Source: Alicyclobacillus_A sp963788285
Lineage (GTDB): Bacteria > Bacillota > Bacilli > Alicyclobacillales > Alicyclobacillaceae
Direction: 5' to 3'
Assembly: GCA_963788285.1 (NCBI GenBank)
Contig: CAWBGB010000019.1
Location: 124,001 to 188,000 of the forward strand
Length of the DNA stretch: 64,000 nucleotides
Within the stretch, counting starts at the first letter, position 1; each line of letters opens with the position of its first letter. A program made the position numbers and the translations under genes. Below are positions 1 through 7,781 of this stretch, in pieces. Under the pieces are notes generated by a model. It did not search any database and had not been told where the DNA came from. It was given only the letters and a program-made list of their open reading frames with translations.

Positions 1-601
1 CGGCGAGTACGTCGACGACTTGTTCCAAGTCGGTTGTATTGGACTGATGAAAGCTATCGACAACTTTGACCTCGGTCAGAACGTTCGTTTTTCTACATAC
101 GCTGTGCCGATGATTATTGGCGAAATTCGCCGTTATCTGCGCGACAACAATCCTATCCGGGTCAGTCGGTCCTTGCGAGACATCGCGTACAAAGCACTGC
201 AAGTACGCGACCAGCTCACGAACCAGCACTTGCGGGAACCGACCGTGCAGGAAATCTCGAACGTGCTAGAACTCCCGAAAGAAGACGTTGTTTTCGCGCT
301 GGATGCCATCCAGGATCCCGTCTCGCTGTTTGAGCCGATCTACAACGACGGGGGAGATCCCATCTACGTCATGGACCAGATCAGTGACGACAAAAACATG
401 GATAAGACGTGGGTCGAGGAGATTGCCCTGCGAGAGGCAATGAGAAAGCTGAGTGATCGGGAAAAGAAAATTCTTTCCATGCGGTTTTATGAAGGAAAGA
501 CACAAATGGAGGTAGCCGAAGAAATCGGCATCTCGCAAGCACAAGTGTCTCGTTTAGAAAAAGCAGCCATCCACCGTATGCAAAAGCACATTCAGGTGTA
601 G
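1..601 (+). CDS. sigG: RNA polymerase sporulation sigma factor SigG, 3' part
   Basis: The gene is cut by the window edge; 199 codons remain, read from base 2. The product is the forespore-specific sigma factor of late sporulation. Visible are the core-binding stretch EYVDDLFQVGCIGLMKAIDN (region 2.2), the -10 recognition stretch FSTYAVPMIIGEIRRYLRD (2.3-2.4), the SigG/SigF-type segment NPIRVSRSLRDIAYKAL, and a region 4.2 helix-turn-helix around EVAEEIGISQAQVSRLEKAA. The protein is nearly collinear with B. subtilis SigG, including the internal LDAIQDPVSLFEPIYNDGGD stretch that separates SigG from other sporulation sigma factors. It heads the conserved sigG-ylm-divIVA gene string. Confidence 0.97.
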   Translation, partial: GEYVDDLFQVGCIGLMKAIDNFDLGQNVRFSTYAVPMIIGEIRRYLRDNNPIRVSRSLRDIAYKALQVRDQLTNQHLREPTVQEISNVLELPKEDVVFALDAIQDPVSLFEPIYNDGGDPIYVMDQISDDKNMDKTWVEEIALREAMRKLSDREKKILSMRFYEGKTQMEVAEEIGISQAQVSRLEKAAIHRMQKHIQV

Positions 602-691
602 GACCCTGCCGAGCAAGTTCCCGCCTTCCCGGACATATATATGAGGATGACGTAATCATGAAAGGTGTATCGAGGGAAGGCGGGATGGTCC

Positions 692-985
692 ATGCGTATT
701 TCCGAATTGCAGTCCAAGGACGTGGTGAACGTCAGCGACGGGAAGCGGCTCGGCACCATCGGAGACCTTGAAATTGACGCAGACAGCGGCCTCATCCACG
801 CGCTCGTCATTCCCGGACAAAGTCGCTTCTTCGGGATGGTCGGTGGTGGACAGGACTATGTGGTGCCGTGGAATCAAATTGTAAAAATCGGATCTGACGT
901 AATTTTGGTGGACTTGCGCCCACTTCGTGAAACAGGTTACTATTTGCCACCTCAATCTGGGAAGCAGGGGACCGGTGGATACTGA
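692..985 (+). CDS. ylmC: YlmC/YmxH family sporulation protein (PRC-barrel)
   Basis: A 97-residue protein with a single PRC-barrel-like domain; the N-terminal MRISELQSKDVVNVSDGKRL and the later DYVVPWNQIVKIGSDVILVD are typical of the YlmC/YmxH family. The biochemical role is unknown; family members are tied to sporulation by genomic context. The ATG at 692 fits family starts; an in-frame GTG at 665 would add nine residues without homology. It follows sigG as in B. subtilis. The C-terminus, rich in Gly and Gln, runs a little past the usual 81-85 residues. Confidence 0.85.
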   Translation: MRISELQSKDVVNVSDGKRLGTIGDLEIDADSGLIHALVIPGQSRFFGMVGGGQDYVVPWNQIVKIGSDVILVDLRPLRETGYYLPPQSGKQGTGGY

Positions 986-1055
986 CCGCAGTCGTGCAAA
1001 TCGCTCCACACTGTTGTAACCTGAAAAGTGAGCGAAGTACGAAGGAAGTGGTGCT

Positions 1056-1880
1056 GTGTATACCATATGGTCTGGTTCCGTCGGGGATCCTGTGTGGATC
1101 CGTCCAAACTGGCCTTTGCACGAAGTGCGGGGTTTATTTTCGTTTCGTAGAGGCGGCGTCAGCCGGCCTCCGTACCAAGAACTCAACGTGGGATTGCATG
1201 TAGGGGATGATACGGACGCTGTACTGAAAAATCGAGAGCGCTGCGCGATAGAGGTGGGCTGTCCTGTGGAGCGCTGGGTGGTGGCGGAACAGGTACACGG
1301 CGCGACCGTGGCCGTCGTCACCGAAGTCGAGGCAGGATGCGGTGCCAAGGACGTCCACACCTCCATCCAGGGTGCGGATGCGTTAGTCACCGATGTGCGC
1401 GGCCTTGGGTTAGTGGTGATGGCGGCTGACTGCGTCCCGGTGCTATTCTACGACAGGGTCCGGCAGGTGATAGGCGCAGCACATTCAGGATGGAAAGGCA
1501 CGGTGCAGCACATCGTCCGCCGCGTACTGGAGACCATGCAACAGACGTTCCAATCGAATCCAGCGGACGTGCAAGTGTGGATTGGTCCGTCCATTCGTCA
1601 GTGCTGCTATGAGGTCAACGATGTGGTGGCGGATCCAATCAAAACAGAGTTTGGCAGGAATGTTCTGGCGCAGCGATTTCATCGAACAGATCGATATCTG
1701 CTCAGCTTGCAAGCGTGCGTGCGGCAGGATCTCATGCAGTCCGGAGTGCGCCCAGAGCACATTGTCGATACCGGCGTCTGCACGTCGTGCCAGGCAGATG
1801 TCCTGTTTTCATATCGGGCGGATGAGGGGCTCACCGGACGTCAACTGGCCATAGTTTGTCTTGTCAAGGACGAGGCGTGA
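1056..1880 (+). CDS. pgeF: Peptidoglycan editing factor PgeF (YlmD/YfiH, laccase-domain)
   Basis: A 274-residue member of the YfiH/YlmD family, once called multicopper polyphenol oxidase and now linked to removal of wrongly placed residues from cell-wall precursors and to purine nucleoside phosphorolysis. Family residues are present: the N-terminal NVGLHVGDD, the central LVVMAADCVPVLFYD, the zinc-site His in AAHSGWKGTV, and the C-terminal DTGVCTSCQ with its Cys. The GTG start at 1056 has GAAGGAAG just upstream. It lies between ylmC and ylmE, the conserved position. Exact substrate cannot be told from sequence. Confidence 0.9.
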   Translation: MYTIWSGSVGDPVWIRPNWPLHEVRGLFSFRRGGVSRPPYQELNVGLHVGDDTDAVLKNRERCAIEVGCPVERWVVAEQVHGATVAVVTEVEAGCGAKDVHTSIQGADALVTDVRGLGLVVMAADCVPVLFYDRVRQVIGAAHSGWKGTVQHIVRRVLETMQQTFQSNPADVQVWIGPSIRQCCYEVNDVVADPIKTEFGRNVLAQRFHRTDRYLLSLQACVRQDLMQSGVRPEHIVDTGVCTSCQADVLFSYRADEGLTGRQLAIVCLVKDEA

Positions 1881-1941
1881 GCAGGGATTTTTCGTGGTGA
1901 CATGGAACTACTTTGACGGAAGGTGATGATATCTGGTCGAG

Positions 1942-2637
1942 GTGAGAGACTACCAGGCTGCGTTGGCTGACATCCGGCGAATGATTGCCGAGGCGTGTCA
2001 GAGAGCCAACCGCAGTCCGCAGGAAATACGTGTCATTGGTGTCACGAAGACTGTGCAGCCCGACGCGATCGCAGCACTGCGGGCGGCTGGACTGGACGAT
2101 TTTGGTGAGAATCGCTGGCAGCACGCCAAAGAGATGCTGACGGCTCCAGGCGCCGAGGGCGTAACCTGGCACTTTATTGGGCACTTACAGCTGAATAAAG
2201 TGAAATACGTCGTGCGACACTTTTCTTGGATTCATTCTGTCGATTCCTTGGAGTTGGCGAAAGCCATCAGTGATCAGGCCGTCAAAGTCGGTAAAGCGGT
2301 GAACGTCTTAATACAGGTCAATGTTTCGGGGGAAGCGCAAAAGTACGGGTTGCCGCCAGAGCAAGTTCCAGATGTGGCGGCGGTAGTAAGCGGGCTGCCA
2401 GGACTGAACCTGCGCGGGCTCATGACCATGGCTCCGCATACCGAGAAGGAAGCGTGGATCCGCAGTGTCTTTCGCGGCCTGAAGGACTTGCGAAGCGATC
2501 TTTTAGCAGCCGGTTTTGCACCAGAGGAGGTGGCGGAGCTGTCGATGGGCATGTCGGAGGACTTTCCCATCGCAGTCGAGGAAGGCGCGTCCATGGTTCG
2601 AATAGGACGGCGGCTGATGCATGGACCTACGCTGTGA
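1942..2637 (+). CDS. ylmE: YggS/YlmE family pyridoxal-phosphate homeostasis protein
   Basis: A 231-residue PLP-binding protein of the YggS/PROSC family, which buffers free pyridoxal phosphate and amino/keto-acid pools and has no known turnover. Conserved blocks are VIGVTKTVQPDAI with the PLP-lysine, FGENRWQHAKEM, WHFIGHLQLNK, IHSVDSLELA, QVNVSGEAQKYG and LSMGMSEDFPIAVEEG near the C-terminus. GTG at 1942 is chosen because a stop lies close upstream; the strong AAGGTGATG sits about 13 bases before it, so a CTG at 1933 cannot be excluded. In most relatives sepF follows; here ylmG comes after 21 bases. Confidence 0.92.
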   Translation: MRDYQAALADIRRMIAEACQRANRSPQEIRVIGVTKTVQPDAIAALRAAGLDDFGENRWQHAKEMLTAPGAEGVTWHFIGHLQLNKVKYVVRHFSWIHSVDSLELAKAISDQAVKVGKAVNVLIQVNVSGEAQKYGLPPEQVPDVAAVVSGLPGLNLRGLMTMAPHTEKEAWIRSVFRGLKDLRSDLLAAGFAPEEVAELSMGMSEDFPIAVEEGASMVRIGRRLMHGPTL

Positions 2638-2658
2638 AGACGGGCTCATCGAGGGAGA

Positions 2659-2958
2659 GTGAGTAAAGTGTATGTCGTAGTCATCAACATTGTACAGGCT
2701 ATCCTTACAGTGTACTGGTTCCTGCTCATCGCAACTGCGGTCATTTCGTGGGTTCCGGATTTGGCCGAAACCCAGCTCGGACAACTGCTCGCACGGCTGA
2801 CCGATCCGTATTTGCGATTGTTCCGCCGGTATATACCAGGGATTCCACTTGGCGGTGTGGTTCTGGATTTATCCTTTATCGTAGCAGTCATTGTCTTTTA
2901 CTTTATCGAAGAGGGCATTATGTCAGTGCTCATCGCTCTCCTAAGAGGTCTGACGTAA
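2659..2958 (+). CDS. ylmG: YggT family membrane protein YlmG
   Basis: A 99-residue membrane protein with two hydrophobic segments (about residues 5-27 and 65-90) separated by the YggT signature LARLTDPYLRLFRRYIPG and the following GGVVLDLSFI. Relatives are linked to cell division, nucleoid or photosystem assembly, and osmotic response, but no activity is established. GTG at 2659 follows GAGGGAG with short spacing. It sits directly between ylmE and ylmH, two bases before the latter, so translation is probably coupled. Confidence 0.88.
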   Translation: MSKVYVVVINIVQAILTVYWFLLIATAVISWVPDLAETQLGQLLARLTDPYLRLFRRYIPGIPLGGVVLDLSFIVAVIVFYFIEEGIMSVLIALLRGLT

Positions 2959-2960
2959 CG

Positions 2961-3746
2961 ATGAACGATGCGATTTCGCTCGCCGGATGGGCGAGGCTGG
3001 ATGAGCGGCCATTTTTGCGACGCGTATTGGACATAACGGGGACCGTGATTGCAGAGCGGCGCTGGCGACTGACAGACTTTTTAACACCCCGCGAGCAGTA
3101 CCTGATGCAATCCGTCGCCAATCACGAAGGTGTCTGCACGGCCATGTTCGGGGGCCCGGAGCACGCGGAACGCAAGCGAGCATTGATGATGCCCGAGGAT
3201 TGGCACCCTGCGGGTGAAGATTTTCAAATCACCCTGTTGTTTGCAGCAACACTCAGCGGGGCAGATATCACGCACGGTAGCGCATTGGGCGCTCTGTTAG
3301 GCACTGGGCTGAATCGCCGCAAAATCGGGGACATCTATCCTCAGGACGGTGGCGTCTACGTGGCGGTCTGTGACGAAGTCGCGGAGTTTCTATTGCAAGA
3401 ATGGGTGCAGGTCGGGCGCGATGTGATCCGCGTAGAAAAGGTCACTCGACCCGTGAACCTGCTGGCGCCGCGGTACGAGGACGAGGTTGTCAGCGTGTCT
3501 TCGTTGCGGGCTGACGCGGTGCTGGCACAGGCCTGTCGCTGGTCTCGGTCGAACGCGCAACAGGCTATCCTGAAGAGCATGGTCACTTTGAACTTCACAG
3601 AACTCGAAAAGCCAGATGTCGTGCTGGATGTCGGAGATCTTTTATCCATCCGCGGTTTCGGAAGGATCCGGCTGCTTGAATTGCAAGGAGAAAGCAGGAA
3701 GGGAAGGCAGCGGGTGAAAATTGGCGTACTACGGTCCGGCAGATAA
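2961..3746 (+). CDS. ylmH: YlmH, S4-domain RNA-binding protein
   Basis: A 261-residue protein ending in an S4 RNA-binding domain (about residues 185-255: LNFTELEKPDVVLDVGDLLS, then IRGFGRIRLLE). The N-terminal part carries the YlmH-type region with GLNRRKIGDI, here TGLNRRKIGDIYPQDGGV. In Bacillus, YlmH binds stalled 50S subunits and can support RqcH-dependent alanine tailing, so it belongs to ribosome-associated quality control. ATG at 2961, two bases after ylmG, is preferred over in-frame upstream starts because family homology begins there. RqcH is encoded at 19746-21518. Confidence 0.9.
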   Translation: MNDAISLAGWARLDERPFLRRVLDITGTVIAERRWRLTDFLTPREQYLMQSVANHEGVCTAMFGGPEHAERKRALMMPEDWHPAGEDFQITLLFAATLSGADITHGSALGALLGTGLNRRKIGDIYPQDGGVYVAVCDEVAEFLLQEWVQVGRDVIRVEKVTRPVNLLAPRYEDEVVSVSSLRADAVLAQACRWSRSNAQQAILKSMVTLNFTELEKPDVVLDVGDLLSIRGFGRIRLLELQGESRKGRQRVKIGVLRSGR

Positions 3747-3857
3747 ATTTCCCAGAGTGCAGGAGAACGCTCTCCACGCGTCGAAGGACATCTAAAGATG
3801 CTGTCGACCTCTGCGATGTTTTGCATAGAGCTGTCGAATTTCAGGAGGTGTCTTGGG

Positions 3858-4367
3858 ATGCCATTATCCCCTTTAGACATTCATAACAAAGAGTTCAGCC
3901 GTGCTTTTCGCGGTTATGACGAGGACGAGGTGGATGATTTCCTGGAACGAATTATCCAGGACTACGAAGCCTTGATTCGTCAAAATAAGGACTTGGAAGA
4001 AAAGTTGGACCAATACGCGGAGCGGCTGCGCCACTTTACAAACATCGAAGAAAGTCTTGGGAAGTCGATTTTGGTAGCCCAGGAGACGGCTGAAGAAGTG
4101 AAGGCGAACGCGCGTAAGGAAGCTCAGCTCATCTTGAAGGAAGCTGAGAAAAACGCGGATCGGATTATCAGTGAGGCGTTGGCGAAATCTCGCAAAATTG
4201 CCATGGAAATAGAAGAAGTGCAAAAGCACGCCGCCATCTTCAGAGCGCGTTTCCGCTCTCTGATTCAGGCTCAGTTGGAAATGTTAGAGTCCGGCGAGTG
4301 GGAAAGGTTTGACATGGACTTGAGCGCGCAGAAGTTGCTCAGTGCGGATTTGCAGAAAACGGAATAA
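3858..4367 (+). CDS. divIVA: Cell-division/polarity protein DivIVA
   Basis: A 169-residue coiled-coil protein that senses negative membrane curvature at poles and septa. The N-terminus MPLSPLDIHNKEFSRAFRGY is the membrane-binding module, followed by DEDEVDDFLERIIQDYEALI and a long heptad-rich coiled coil to about residue 150. AGGAGGTG at 3843-3850 lies seven bases before the ATG and fixes the start. In Bacillus it recruits MinJ and, during sporulation, RacA. A strong terminator follows at 4385, ending the sigG-divIVA string; the usual downstream ileS is not here. Confidence 0.95.
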   Translation: MPLSPLDIHNKEFSRAFRGYDEDEVDDFLERIIQDYEALIRQNKDLEEKLDQYAERLRHFTNIEESLGKSILVAQETAEEVKANARKEAQLILKEAEKNADRIISEALAKSRKIAMEIEEVQKHAAIFRARFRSLIQAQLEMLESGEWERFDMDLSAQKLLSADLQKTE

Positions 4368-4384
4368 CGTGACAGAGTGTGTTG

Positions 4385-4411
4385 GACCCGGTAGAGAACC
4401 GGGTCATTTTT
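4385..4411 (+). terminator. Rho-independent terminator after divIVA
   Basis: Perfect 8-bp stem GACCCGGT (4385-4392) with ACCGGGTC (4398-4405), five-base loop AGAGA, followed by ATTTTT. It lies 18 bases past the divIVA stop. Confidence 0.9.
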
Positions 4412-4434
4412 GTACGAAGAGGGTTGTAAGGCCG

Positions 4435-4626
4435 CTAAAACAGGCGACTGAACGCATACATGGCGATTCCAATGAGAAGGACCAAGAAGAACAGGGGGCT
4501 CAGGTGCGTTTCAAACTGGAACCACTGCTTGGCGAGGAAGCTCGCTGCAATTTCCAGCGCGCCAATCCACATCAGAACTAGTGCAATGGATTGTAGCCGG
4601 TATCTGCGCAAATGCCGTCTCTCCAT
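4435..4626 (-). CDS. Small two-helix membrane protein, unknown
   Basis: A 63-codon frame on the minus strand between divIVA and the DksA-type gene. It starts MERRHLRRYR, very basic, then has two clear hydrophobic helices (about residues 11-32, SIALVLMWIGALEIAASFLA, and 43-60, PLFFLVLLIGIAMYAF). The positive-inside rule puts the N-terminus in the cytoplasm. I do not recognise a family. The frame stays open upstream but the upstream part has no protein character, so the ATG at 4626 is preferred although no good ribosome site precedes it. It occupies the space where ileS is found in B. subtilis. Confidence 0.5.
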   Translation of the reverse strand: MERRHLRRYRLQSIALVLMWIGALEIAASFLAKQWFQFETHLSPLFFLVLLIGIAMYAFSRLF

Positions 4627-4783
4627 TTCTCGTTTCAGCGACTTGCAACATCGCTCATTTGTTATCCATGATACAACGTCCGCATCACAAAAGCGGTGAC
4701 AGTCTTTTGAACAACTTGGCAGAGCTCGCCTCGGTATCTTCCAGATGCCACTGACCCACACTAGAGACGTGGAGGCGATGCGA

Positions 4784-5401
4784 GTGGTCGACTGGAGTAG
4801 ACAACAGGCGTGGCTGGAAAACGCGCGGTCTGAAATTCGAAACCGAATGGAGCGAACGGGGCAGTACGGTTTGGATGACGCGATGAGCGACGAACTGAGT
4901 GAACTGTCCCTGTACGACAATCATCCGGCCGATATCGGAAGCGAATTGTTCGAACGCGGAAAAGACGTCGCATTGCGTGACCTTGACAAGCTCCGCCTGC
5001 AGGAAGTGGACAGAGCGCTGGACGCGATAGACGGCGGAACGTACGGGATGTGTGCGGAGTGTGGTGAGCCGATTGATGCGGATCGGCTGGAGGCGTACCC
5101 GCTCGCGACGCTGTGCATCGATTGCAAGCGTAAGGACGAGCGGCAACACCCTGACCGGTCGCGCCCGATTGAGGAGGAGTTTCTCACGCCCGGATTCGGG
5201 AGAACAGACTTAGATGGAACCGACAACGTGGCGTTTGATGGCGAAGATTCCTTACAAGCGGTGTGGCGGTTCAACCAGCGACAAGGTTACGACGAAGAGT
5301 ACGACTACCTTGCGCAAGACGACTACCTGAACGACAACGAAGGCATTGTCGAGGACGTGGACAAAATCACGAACGAGGAGTATAAGTCCCAACTTCCCTA
5401 G
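4784..5401 (+). CDS. TraR/DksA C4-type zinc finger protein, YteA/YlyA type
   Basis: About 205 residues. A helical N-terminal part carries SDELSELSLYDNHPADIGSE, typical of the YteA/YlyA sporulation group. It is followed by ALRDLDKLRLQEVDRALDAI and a C4 zinc finger of the form CAECG ... CIDCK within GTYGMCAECGEPIDADRL. Relatives bind RNA polymerase through its secondary channel. The acidic C-terminus is rich in Asp, Glu and Tyr. GTG at 4784 has GGAGG eight bases upstream; ATG at 4778 would be only two bases from it, and ATG 4745 lacks a site. It precedes lspA, as ylyA does in B. subtilis. Confidence 0.82.
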   Translation: MVDWSRQQAWLENARSEIRNRMERTGQYGLDDAMSDELSELSLYDNHPADIGSELFERGKDVALRDLDKLRLQEVDRALDAIDGGTYGMCAECGEPIDADRLEAYPLATLCIDCKRKDERQHPDRSRPIEEEFLTPGFGRTDLDGTDNVAFDGEDSLQAVWRFNQRQGYDEEYDYLAQDDYLNDNEGIVEDVDKITNEEYKSQLP

Positions 5402-5406
5402 CACAG

Positions 5407-5442
5407 TGGCTTGGATACCCGGTTCTCCGAGTATCCAAGCCA
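5407..5442. repeat. Perfect 12-bp inverted repeat without T-tract
   Basis: TGGCTTGGATAC (5407-5418) pairs perfectly with GTATCCAAGCCA (5431-5442), 12-base spacer, six bases after the preceding stop codon. No T-run follows on the plus strand, so it may be a weak terminator, a transcript-end stabiliser or a protein site. A poor sigma-A-like pair (TTTTGG 5474, TAGACT 5497, 17 apart) lies downstream before lspA. Confidence 0.6.
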
Positions 5443-5548
5443 GTGCGTGTCTTGGCGCAAACCGCGGCACCGGTTTTGGGGCTTAGGCAATTGTGGTAGA
5501 CTGTCTGCAGACACTTGGGCTTGACCTGGGTGATGAAAGGTGAGTTTC

Positions 5549-6016
5549 ATGCTCTACATACTGGCACTTCTTGTGTTTGCCGCAGATCAAGGGATTAAGT
5601 GGCTCGTGCGAACCCACATGGTTCAAGGCGAGTCCATCCCGATTTGGCCCTCTGTTCTGGAGATCCAGTACATTCGAAATCCAGGGGCAGCGTGGGGCAT
5701 TCTTCAGCAGGCACATTGGTTGCTCGTGCTCGTGGCCCTGGTGGTCATTGCGGTGGTGGTGTGGATAGAAAGAAAGTACCGCCCCAAGTCGTGGGTGACT
5801 GTTGGCCTTGCGTTGGTTCTCGGGGGTGCGCTTGGAAATCTTTGCGATCGCGTCTTCACGGGAACCGTGGTCGACTACGTGTATATCGAAGCCATCAATT
5901 TCCCCGTGTTCAATTTAGCGGACACCTGCATTAACGTGGGCGTGGTGCTGCTACTTTGGCAGAGTTTCCGAGCGGACAAATCGGTCAAACGAAACACGGA
6001 GGACGTTACGAAATGA
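5549..6016 (+). CDS. lspA: Lipoprotein signal peptidase (SPase II)
   Basis: A 155-residue four-helix integral membrane aspartyl protease that removes signal peptides from lipid-modified prolipoproteins. The family motifs are clear: IRNPGAAWGIL, GALGNLCDRVFTGTVVDYV with one catalytic Asp, and VFNLADTCINVG with the second. ATG at 5549 is chosen because AAAGGTG lies six to seven bases upstream; the GTG at 5540 is part of that site. It overlaps the pseudouridine synthase start by four bases (ATGA), as in the B. subtilis lspA-ylyB pair. Confidence 0.95.
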   Translation: MLYILALLVFAADQGIKWLVRTHMVQGESIPIWPSVLEIQYIRNPGAAWGILQQAHWLLVLVALVVIAVVVWIERKYRPKSWVTVGLALVLGGALGNLCDRVFTGTVVDYVYIEAINFPVFNLADTCINVGVVLLLWQSFRADKSVKRNTEDVTK

Positions 6017-6945
6017 GCTTGATCTCTGAACAATTGGTGGTAGAGGGCGCAGAAGTCGGTGAACGGCTAGACCGCTGGCTGACAGACGCTTTGCAGGAGC
6101 GTGAGTACGACGTATCGCGCAGCCAGATTCAGCAATGGTTGGCAGAGGGGCATATCACAGGCCCTAGGCCGCGCCTAAAGGCTAGTGATGCCGTGGCCGA
6201 TGGGGAGCAATACGAGGTTCGTATTCCTGAGCCAGAGCCGGTGGAGCTGGTTCCTGACGACGTCCCATTTGCAATCGTACACAACGACGACGATGTGGTC
6301 GTCGTGGACAAGCCCAGAGGCGTGGTGGTACACCCTGCGGCCGGGCATCCGCACGGAACACTGGTGAACGGTCTGCTGTTCCGTGGCGTGTCCCTGTCGG
6401 CGCTCGGAGGAAGTTTGCGCCCCGGTGTCGTGCACCGCATCGATAAGGACACCTCAGGGTTGTTGATGTTCGCGAAATCGGACCTTGCCTACCACAAGTT
6501 GGCTGCACAGCTGAAGGAGCACACTGTACACCGCGTTTATCGGGCCATCGTCCACGGTGTTCTCGCACACGACGAAGGCATGATTGACGCGCCCATCGGA
6601 CGCGACCCACGAAATCGGCAGAGAATGACGGTTCGCGACGGAGGCAAGCGGGCTGTGACGCACTTCAAAGTGTTGGAGCGGTTTCACGAGTACACCTATG
6701 TGGAGTTGAAGCTGGAGACGGGACGGACACATCAAATTCGAGTGCACATGGCTTACATCGACCATCCACTCGCTGGCGATCCGATCTACGGCCGTCGCCA
6801 TACGCTCGCCATTGATGGACAGGCGCTTCACGCGATGGAACTTGGCTTTACGCATCCTCGAACCGGGCAGGCGATGTTATTTCATTCGAACCTGCCGCCA
6901 GATATGGAACATTTGCTACAGGGATTGCGGGCCGAGCTGTTGTAA
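6013..6945 (+). CDS. rluD: RluD-type 23S rRNA pseudouridine synthase
   Basis: A 310-residue RluA/RluD-family enzyme that isomerises uridines in 23S rRNA. The N-terminal S4 domain (about residues 10-80) includes RLDRWLTD and SRSQIQQWLAEGHI. The catalytic domain has the signature HRIDKDTSGLLMFAKSD with the catalytic Asp, and later LETGRTHQIRVHM and HPLAGDPIYG. It starts inside the lspA stop codon. B. subtilis ylyB is the positional equivalent; the exact target uridine is not settled by sequence alone. It is the last gene before the pyr promoter. Confidence 0.92.
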   Translation: MSLISEQLVVEGAEVGERLDRWLTDALQEREYDVSRSQIQQWLAEGHITGPRPRLKASDAVADGEQYEVRIPEPEPVELVPDDVPFAIVHNDDDVVVVDKPRGVVVHPAAGHPHGTLVNGLLFRGVSLSALGGSLRPGVVHRIDKDTSGLLMFAKSDLAYHKLAAQLKEHTVHRVYRAIVHGVLAHDEGMIDAPIGRDPRNRQRMTVRDGGKRAVTHFKVLERFHEYTYVELKLETGRTHQIRVHMAYIDHPLAGDPIYGRRHTLAIDGQALHAMELGFTHPRTGQAMLFHSNLPPDMEHLLQGLRAELL

Positions 6946-7013
6946 TGGTTTATGTTTCACTGACAACTGTGGAGCGCGAGACAACAGCTACAACGGTTTG
7001 TTCGGATTCGTTC

Positions 7014-7042
7014 TTGACGAACCGTTGCGTTTGAAGTACAGT
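7014..7042 (+). promoter_or_regulatory. Sigma-A-type promoter of the pyr operon
   Basis: TTGACG (7014-7019) and TACAGT (7037-7042) are separated by exactly 17 bases. The predicted start, near 7049, lies just upstream of the PyrR leader, which fits an attenuated transcript. Confidence 0.75.
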
Positions 7043-7061
7043 AAAACAAACATGAACACTG

Positions 7062-7178
7062 CCTTTAAACCAATCCCGAGAGGTTGGAAAGGAGTCGCCA
7101 AAATATCCTTGCGCAAACACGCAGGGTCACTCGTGTACACATACCAAGGTGGCTTCCAATCCGGGAGCCACCTTTTTT
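7062..7178 (+). promoter_or_regulatory. PyrR-dependent attenuator leader (binding loop plus terminator)
   Basis: The PyrR-binding anti-antiterminator hairpin is CCAATCCCGAGAGGTTGG (7070-7087), flanked by CCTTT (7062 on) and AAAGG (7088-7092), which extend the stem. The core ATCCCGAGAGGTT matches the known PyrR loop consensus. It is followed by an intrinsic terminator, AAGGTGGCT (7146-7154) with AGCCACCTT (7166-7174) and six T (7173-7178). By established knowledge, UMP/UTP-bound PyrR holds the first hairpin, blocks the antiterminator and lets the terminator form. Only this one copy is seen in the operon. Confidence 0.93.
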
Positions 7179-7226
7179 GTGTGGCGGCGGCGAAACGGGC
7201 AGAATTTGACAAAGGCGGGAAGAGAG

Positions 7227-7781
7227 ATGCAAACCAAGGCACAGATCATGGATGCAGCTGGCATGCAGCGGTCGATGACCCGCATGGCCCACGAAATTCT
7301 GGAGCGAAACAAAGGGTTGAACGGGGTTATGCTGCTCGGTATTGAGACGCGCGGTGCCGTGCTGGCTGACCGCATCGCAGATAAATTGCTGGACATTGAG
7401 GGCATCCGACCAGAGGTACATCACATGAACCCGCGGCCGTATCGTGACGATGTCGCCGTGCAAAACGGAGCGCGTCCTCCGATGGCCGGAGTGCAAATTC
7501 AGGACAAGATTGTCGTGCTGGTGGACGACGTCTTGTACACCGGGCGGACGGTTCGCGCGGCCCTTGACGGCATTATGGCTACGGGGCGCGCGAAAATGGT
7601 GCAACTGGCGGCGTTGGTCGACCGCGGGCACCGGGAGCTACCGATTCGTGCGGACTATGTGGGCAAGAATGTTCCGACGTCACGGGACGAGGCCATTGCA
7701 GTACACTTCTCGGAAGTGGATGGGGATGATGGCGTTTGGATTGTGGCCAAAGACAGCGACAAGGAGCCGAATTTGAGATGA
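7227..7781 (+). CDS. pyrR: Bifunctional pyr operon attenuator / uracil phosphoribosyltransferase
   Basis: A 184-residue type I PRTase-fold protein that senses UMP and binds the pyr leader RNA; it also has some uracil phosphoribosyltransferase activity. The PRPP loop is VVLVDDVLYTGRTVRAAL, and IETRGAVLADRI and the C-terminal REL-PIRADYVGKNVPTS region fit PyrR (length 181 in B. subtilis). ATG at 7227 starts the homology; open frame upstream runs through the attenuator and is not coding. It is placed directly behind its own RNA target. Its stop overlaps the pyrB start. Confidence 0.95.
   Translation: MQTKAQIMDAAGMQRSMTRMAHEILERNKGLNGVMLLGIETRGAVLADRIADKLLDIEGIRPEVHHMNPRPYRDDVAVQNGARPPMAGVQIQDKIVVLVDDVLYTGRTVRAALDGIMATGRAKMVQLAALVDRGHRELPIRADYVGKNVPTSRDEAIAVHFSEVDGDDGVWIVAKDSDKEPNLR

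Noticed and set aside
656..1390. 244-codon minus-strand frame over ylmC and pgeF
   Set aside because: Shadow of two genes on the plus strand; composition follows theirs.
4412..4744. T-box leader or ileS remnant after divIVA
   Set aside because: No T-box core sequence or synthetase fragment is visible in either strand.
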